DNA from: Paraburkholderia sp. BL9I2N2
Lineage (GTDB): Bacteria; Pseudomonadota; Gammaproteobacteria; Burkholderiales; Burkholderiaceae
Length of the DNA: 64,000 nt
Reading direction: 5' to 3'
Assembly (NCBI RefSeq): GCF_004339745.1
Contig: NZ_SMGP01000001.1
Coordinates: forward strand, 2,852,001 to 2,916,000
Shown: positions 61,155-64,000 of the stretch, piece after piece
How positions within the stretch are numbered: position 1 is the stretch's first letter
Layout: each line of letters begins with the position of its first letter
Notes under the pieces: model-generated
What the model was told of the DNA's origin: nothing
Databases searched by the model: none
The model's input: the letters and a program-made list of their open reading frames with translations, nothing else
Translations under genes and position numbers: made by a program

Positions 61155-62942
61155 TCAACCGAACAAACCCTGCAAATACCACTCGCCGCTGAGGCGTTCG
61201 CGGTATACCCAGAACATGTGGCCGCGGTCGTCGGCTGCAACGTAGTAGTCCCGCTCGACGCGGTTGCCGTCCCACCACCCTGCTTCGATCCGTTCGGTAC
61301 GCGTGAGCATTTTCAGCGGCCGGCGATAGATCGGCCGCTGGTCGCGCATCATCAGGCGCAGCGGTTTGTCGAGCATCCAGACCGGGCGAGGCTGGGAAGG
61401 CAATGCGCTGTCAGGTAGGTCAAGGGATGCCTGTGCGTTGCCGGGTTGCGGTGCGGATGTGCTGGTGTTTTTGGCGTCGTTTGTTTTGGATGGGCGTTGG
61501 GGTGCCTGGGTCGCCTCAGCCGCCTCGACCGCGTAGGCGAGCGACTCGCCGTCTTCGCGCCCTTCCTCCGCGGCAGCGTGCCGCAACTCATCGGTCAGCC
61601 AGGTTTTGTCCGCTTTGATCTTCGACCGGGACTTCGCAGGCGAACGCTTCTTGCGCGAAAACGCTTGCGCCTGGTAGGCTTCGACGCGCATTGCCCGCTC
61701 GGGACGATGATCGTCCTGCACCGACATCTGCAGCACATTCTCCGGCCCTAATCGCGCGCTCAGGCGCTCCAGCAGACGCGCAATCGAATCGCCATCCGAT
61801 TCGGGCATGGGAAACAAGGTGTCCGACTGCCCGGCATATTCACCGATCTGCTCAGCGACCAGCTTCAACTCGATGACCGGTGCCGCCAGCACGGTCTGAT
61901 TCAACTTTTCCCGCAACAACCAGATCAGATGCTCGGCATCACGCGACGGTATGGCCCATGCGACCTTCAGGCTCGATGTCTTCGGTGCATGACGGGACGC
62001 CAATTCATGCTCGAGCAGCAACGTATAACCGCTGAGCGCTGCATGATGCGCGCTCAGCCAGCCGGCCAACTGCACAATCAGCCGACGCGCGGCGAACAGC
62101 AATGCATCCGCGTTATCGACCCGCGAGGGCAACTCCAGTTGCGCATGAAACGACGCCGGCGCGCGAAACGATTCGCGTGGATCCGGGCGCGTGCCATACG
62201 CCTGCGCCAGCAGATCCAGAATACCGCTGCCGAAACGTCGCACGACACCCGAACGTGGCAATTGACGCAAATCGGCCAGCGTCGTACAGCCGACGTGCGA
62301 AAACGCATCGCGATGCGCCTGCGTGACCGGCAGCAGCGAGACGGATAAGCCATCGAGGACGCGCGCAAGCGACGTCTCCTTGACCACGTGCCAGCGATGG
62401 CCCTGCCGAACGGCGCGCGCCTGCGCCAACAGCCACGCTCCCCAGGCGGTCGGCGCACAGGCGATGCGCGCCGTATAGCCGAATTCCGCCACCGTGGCAG
62501 ACACCCGCGACAACAACGCGCGCAAGCCGCCGAACAATCTCAAACCCGAGCCGACTTCCAGCAACAGGGTGTGCGCGTCGGCAAGCGACACTTTCGGCGT
62601 GTATGTCAGCAAGGCAAGCGCTATGGCTTCGAATGCCTGAGTTTCGCGGGCGGCATCGGCGGCAAGCAGTTCAAGCCCCGGCGCCAACGCCAAGGCGTAC
62701 GAACGCGAATGACCCGCATGCACGCCGGCACGCAGCGCGTCGAGATCCGGCATCAGGATGTGCGCGTGATCGGCTAGGGCGTAACAACGCCCTCCACCGA
62801 TGTCTTCGGCATCGTGAAGTTTGCTTGTCTCGTCGCGCGACTCACGCCGATTCGGCTTCGCGAGCGAACCATCCTGGAGCGGCGCGAGAGGCTTCACCGC
62901 TTCCAGCGACAAGAGTGGCAATGTGACTGCGATCCACAGCAT
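61155..62942 (-). CDS. imuB: ImuB, inactive Y-family polymerase homologue
   Basis: 595 aa. DinB-like fold, but the N-terminal catalytic DxDxFF region is replaced by MLWIAVTLPLLSLEAV, so it cannot polymerise. Later DinB-like sections are LLLEVGSGLRLFGG and FSHVGCTTLADLRQLPRSGVVRRFG. A long low-complexity part with Lys/Ala follows (about 425-520), with QASLDL near residue 510 as a possible clamp-binding motif. ImuB links DnaE2 to the sliding clamp. Its start overlaps imuA by 101 bp. Confidence 0.94.
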   Translation of the reverse strand: MLWIAVTLPLLSLEAVKPLAPLQDGSLAKPNRRESRDETSKLHDAEDIGGGRCYALADHAHILMPDLDALRAGVHAGHSRSYALALAPGLELLAADAARETQAFEAIALALLTYTPKVSLADAHTLLLEVGSGLRLFGGLRALLSRVSATVAEFGYTARIACAPTAWGAWLLAQARAVRQGHRWHVVKETSLARVLDGLSVSLLPVTQAHRDAFSHVGCTTLADLRQLPRSGVVRRFGSGILDLLAQAYGTRPDPRESFRAPASFHAQLELPSRVDNADALLFAARRLIVQLAGWLSAHHAALSGYTLLLEHELASRHAPKTSSLKVAWAIPSRDAEHLIWLLREKLNQTVLAAPVIELKLVAEQIGEYAGQSDTLFPMPESDGDSIARLLERLSARLGPENVLQMSVQDDHRPERAMRVEAYQAQAFSRKKRSPAKSRSKIKADKTWLTDELRHAAAEEGREDGESLAYAVEAAEATQAPQRPSKTNDAKNTSTSAPQPGNAQASLDLPDSALPSQPRPVWMLDKPLRLMMRDQRPIYRRPLKMLTRTERIEAGWWDGNRVERDYYVAADDRGHMFWVYRERLSGEWYLQGLFG

Positions 62943-63681
62943 GTTTGATCTCTGGCCCTTGATGACGGTCGACCCCGTCTTCCGGCAACAAGACGCTTTG
63001 TAAAGGCAAAACGAGACGAAGAGGCTCGGCTAGCGGCGGCCCGCGACGCTTGAAGATGTCGATAGACAAACCAATCTCCTGCAGCCATTGACGACGGTTG
63101 ATCGTCTGCGCATTGGCCGGCAAAAGCGGCTCGCAGATCATTCGCAATGGCGCTGGGGAAGATTGCGTGGCGGCCTCGACAGGCCGGATCAAAAATGCCA
63201 GCGATGCCGACTCCTGAGCCGCCGCTTGCAGGCGTCGGACCTTGTCGGCACGCGCATTCGGCAGCCAAACCAGGACCGCGCCGATGCCATCCTGCTTCAA
63301 GGCCTGAGCAGCGGCCCACAGGGCCTGGTCTTCACTCGAGCGCACCCATAAGACTCGCTCGACATCGACACCCCAAGCTCTCAATGCGGCAGCGCATGGC
63401 TGATACGGAGGCGCCACGAGCATGACATGCCGCCCGGCTTGCTTCGTCAGATGACGCAGCGCATGAGCTAGCAGCCGTACTTCACCCACTCCACCATGCT
63501 CAACCAACAACTCTGTCAGGCCGCCAGCCGACCAGCCTTGTCCCGGCAACAACTGATCCAGCGTGGCATAGCCGCTGGAAATTACACGCGAGTCCGCCTC
63601 GGCAAGCTCGTTGCCCTGCCACACCTGACGCCGTAATTTAGACGACAGCGCGGTCGTCGCAAGCTGAATCGCTGCTGCCAT
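62842..63681 (-). CDS. imuA: ImuA, RecA/SulA-like SOS mutagenesis factor
   Basis: 279 aa. A RecA-like core without a canonical Walker A: SSGYATLDQLLPGQGWSAGGLTELLVEHGG (seen as SGYATLDQLLPGQGWSAGG), HVMLVAPPYQPCAAALRAWGVD and IGAVLVWLPNARADKVRRLQAAAQ. ImuA cooperates with ImuB and DnaE2 in lesion bypass. First gene of the cassette, controlled by the LexA box 71 bp upstream. The ATG at 63681 is used. Confidence 0.94.
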   Translation of the reverse strand: MAAAIQLATTALSSKLRRQVWQGNELAEADSRVISSGYATLDQLLPGQGWSAGGLTELLVEHGGVGEVRLLAHALRHLTKQAGRHVMLVAPPYQPCAAALRAWGVDVERVLWVRSSEDQALWAAAQALKQDGIGAVLVWLPNARADKVRRLQAAAQESASLAFLIRPVEAATQSSPAPLRMICEPLLPANAQTINRRQWLQEIGLSIDIFKRRGPPLAEPLRLVLPLQSVLLPEDGVDRHQGPEIKHAVDRSHIATLVAGSGEASRAAPGWFAREAESA

Positions 63682-63751
63682 AGACACGCTCTTGAATAGG
63701 GAATGCTCCGCCCTGCCCGGCATCGAGCAAGCATGAGGTGACGATTTTTCA

Positions 63752-63767
63752 CTGTATATTTATACAG
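63752..63767 (-). promoter_or_regulatory. LexA (SOS) box upstream of imuA
   Basis: CTGTATATTTATACAG, a perfect CTGT-N8-ACAG palindromic SOS box, 71 bp upstream of the imuA start. It predicts repression by LexA and induction by DNA damage of the whole operon. Confidence 0.95.
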
Positions 63768-64000
63768 TATTTTGGGATGAATGTTAAGACGGAGGGATGC
63801 AGCCCGGTGTGTGCAGGAAGGGGCTTGAGGAAGTGATGAATGCTGTTTTTAGGACAGCTTTTATATCTGTTGAAAACAGCTATTTTTATGCTTCAGGTTG
63901 AGTTGTTGTGAAGGGATGGGAGGAGTCAAGTATGGATGCCGAAGGCTAACGAGCTACTACGCGAACGCGCTGCGGATGAGGAGGGATTGAGGGCGGTTTT
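63768..64000. other. Region beyond the LexA box to the window end
   Basis: 233 bp, A/T-richer than average, with no ORF of note. It contains two close short palindromes, GCTGT/ACAGC (about 63843-63859) and CTGTT/AACAG (about 63874-63886), each followed by T-rich sequence. They may be a terminator for the next gene outside the window. Confidence 0.4.

Overview
The window looks like a chromosomal segment of a Burkholderiaceae species, most probably Paraburkholderia. This is inferred from high GC with G/C-ending codons, gene families typical of the group (DUF3563, 3-hydroxybutyrate dehydrogenase, FtrABCD iron uptake, HemP, UPF0114 next to class I fumarase, ImuA-ImuB-DnaE2), and a short intergenic inverted repeat of a kind I associate with Burkholderia genomes.

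Layout. (1) 1-9.8 kb: ordinary chromosome with a truncated TPR protein, DUF4142 protein, CheV, asparaginase, a LysR/DMT pair, an MFS exporter, an acyltransferase and a methyltransferase. (2) 9.81-24.65 kb: an integrated element of about 14.8 kb, sitting at the 3' end of a tRNA-Ser(GGA) gene and bounded by 17-bp direct repeats. It has a P4-type tyrosine integrase, two small helix-turn-helix regulators sharing one operator, two divergent Arc-type repressors, an orphan phage tail-fibre cassette, a few membrane proteins and many small hypotheticals. No capsid, terminase, portal or recognisable replicase is present, so it resembles a phage satellite or a strongly reduced prophage. (3) 24.6-31.1 kb: tRNA-Ser, a VC_2705-type symporter with its DUF4212 partner, acetyl-CoA synthetase, a broken DMT transporter and UPF0114. 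(4) 31.2-44.7 kb: fumarase, then genes for iron storage and uptake (bfr, bfd, tonB-exbBD, hemP, ftrABCD) with Fur-box-like sites, interspersed with murI, a LysR/pirin pair, OsmC and DUF1857. (5) 44.8-57.5 kb: uvrB, an aromatic aminotransferase, patatin and hydroxybutyrate dehydrogenase, an aldo-keto reductase, rlmJ, an orphan ABC binding protein, cueR/copZ and a sugar-nucleotide-reductase-like SDR. (6) 57.5-63.8 kb: the LexA-controlled imuA-imuB-dnaE2 mutagenesis operon.

The most unusual content is in the element. Two paralogous small winged-helix-like proteins (12631-13086 and 22266-22742) each carry four palindromes that begin inside the 3' end of their own gene. The two sets have unrelated sequences, yet nearly identical geometry (centres 32/33, 33 and 45 bp apart) and the same trailing box CACCYTCTAG at the same offset. 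A third region (23454-24032) is a dense run of small palindromes about 17-20 bp apart, whose arms change sequence family after family while staying self-complementary. A fourth, looser set lies at 15918-16115. I read these as a family of DNA-binding proteins with private, rapidly diversifying palindromic site arrays. Whether they serve replication, immunity or autoregulation cannot be told from sequence alone.
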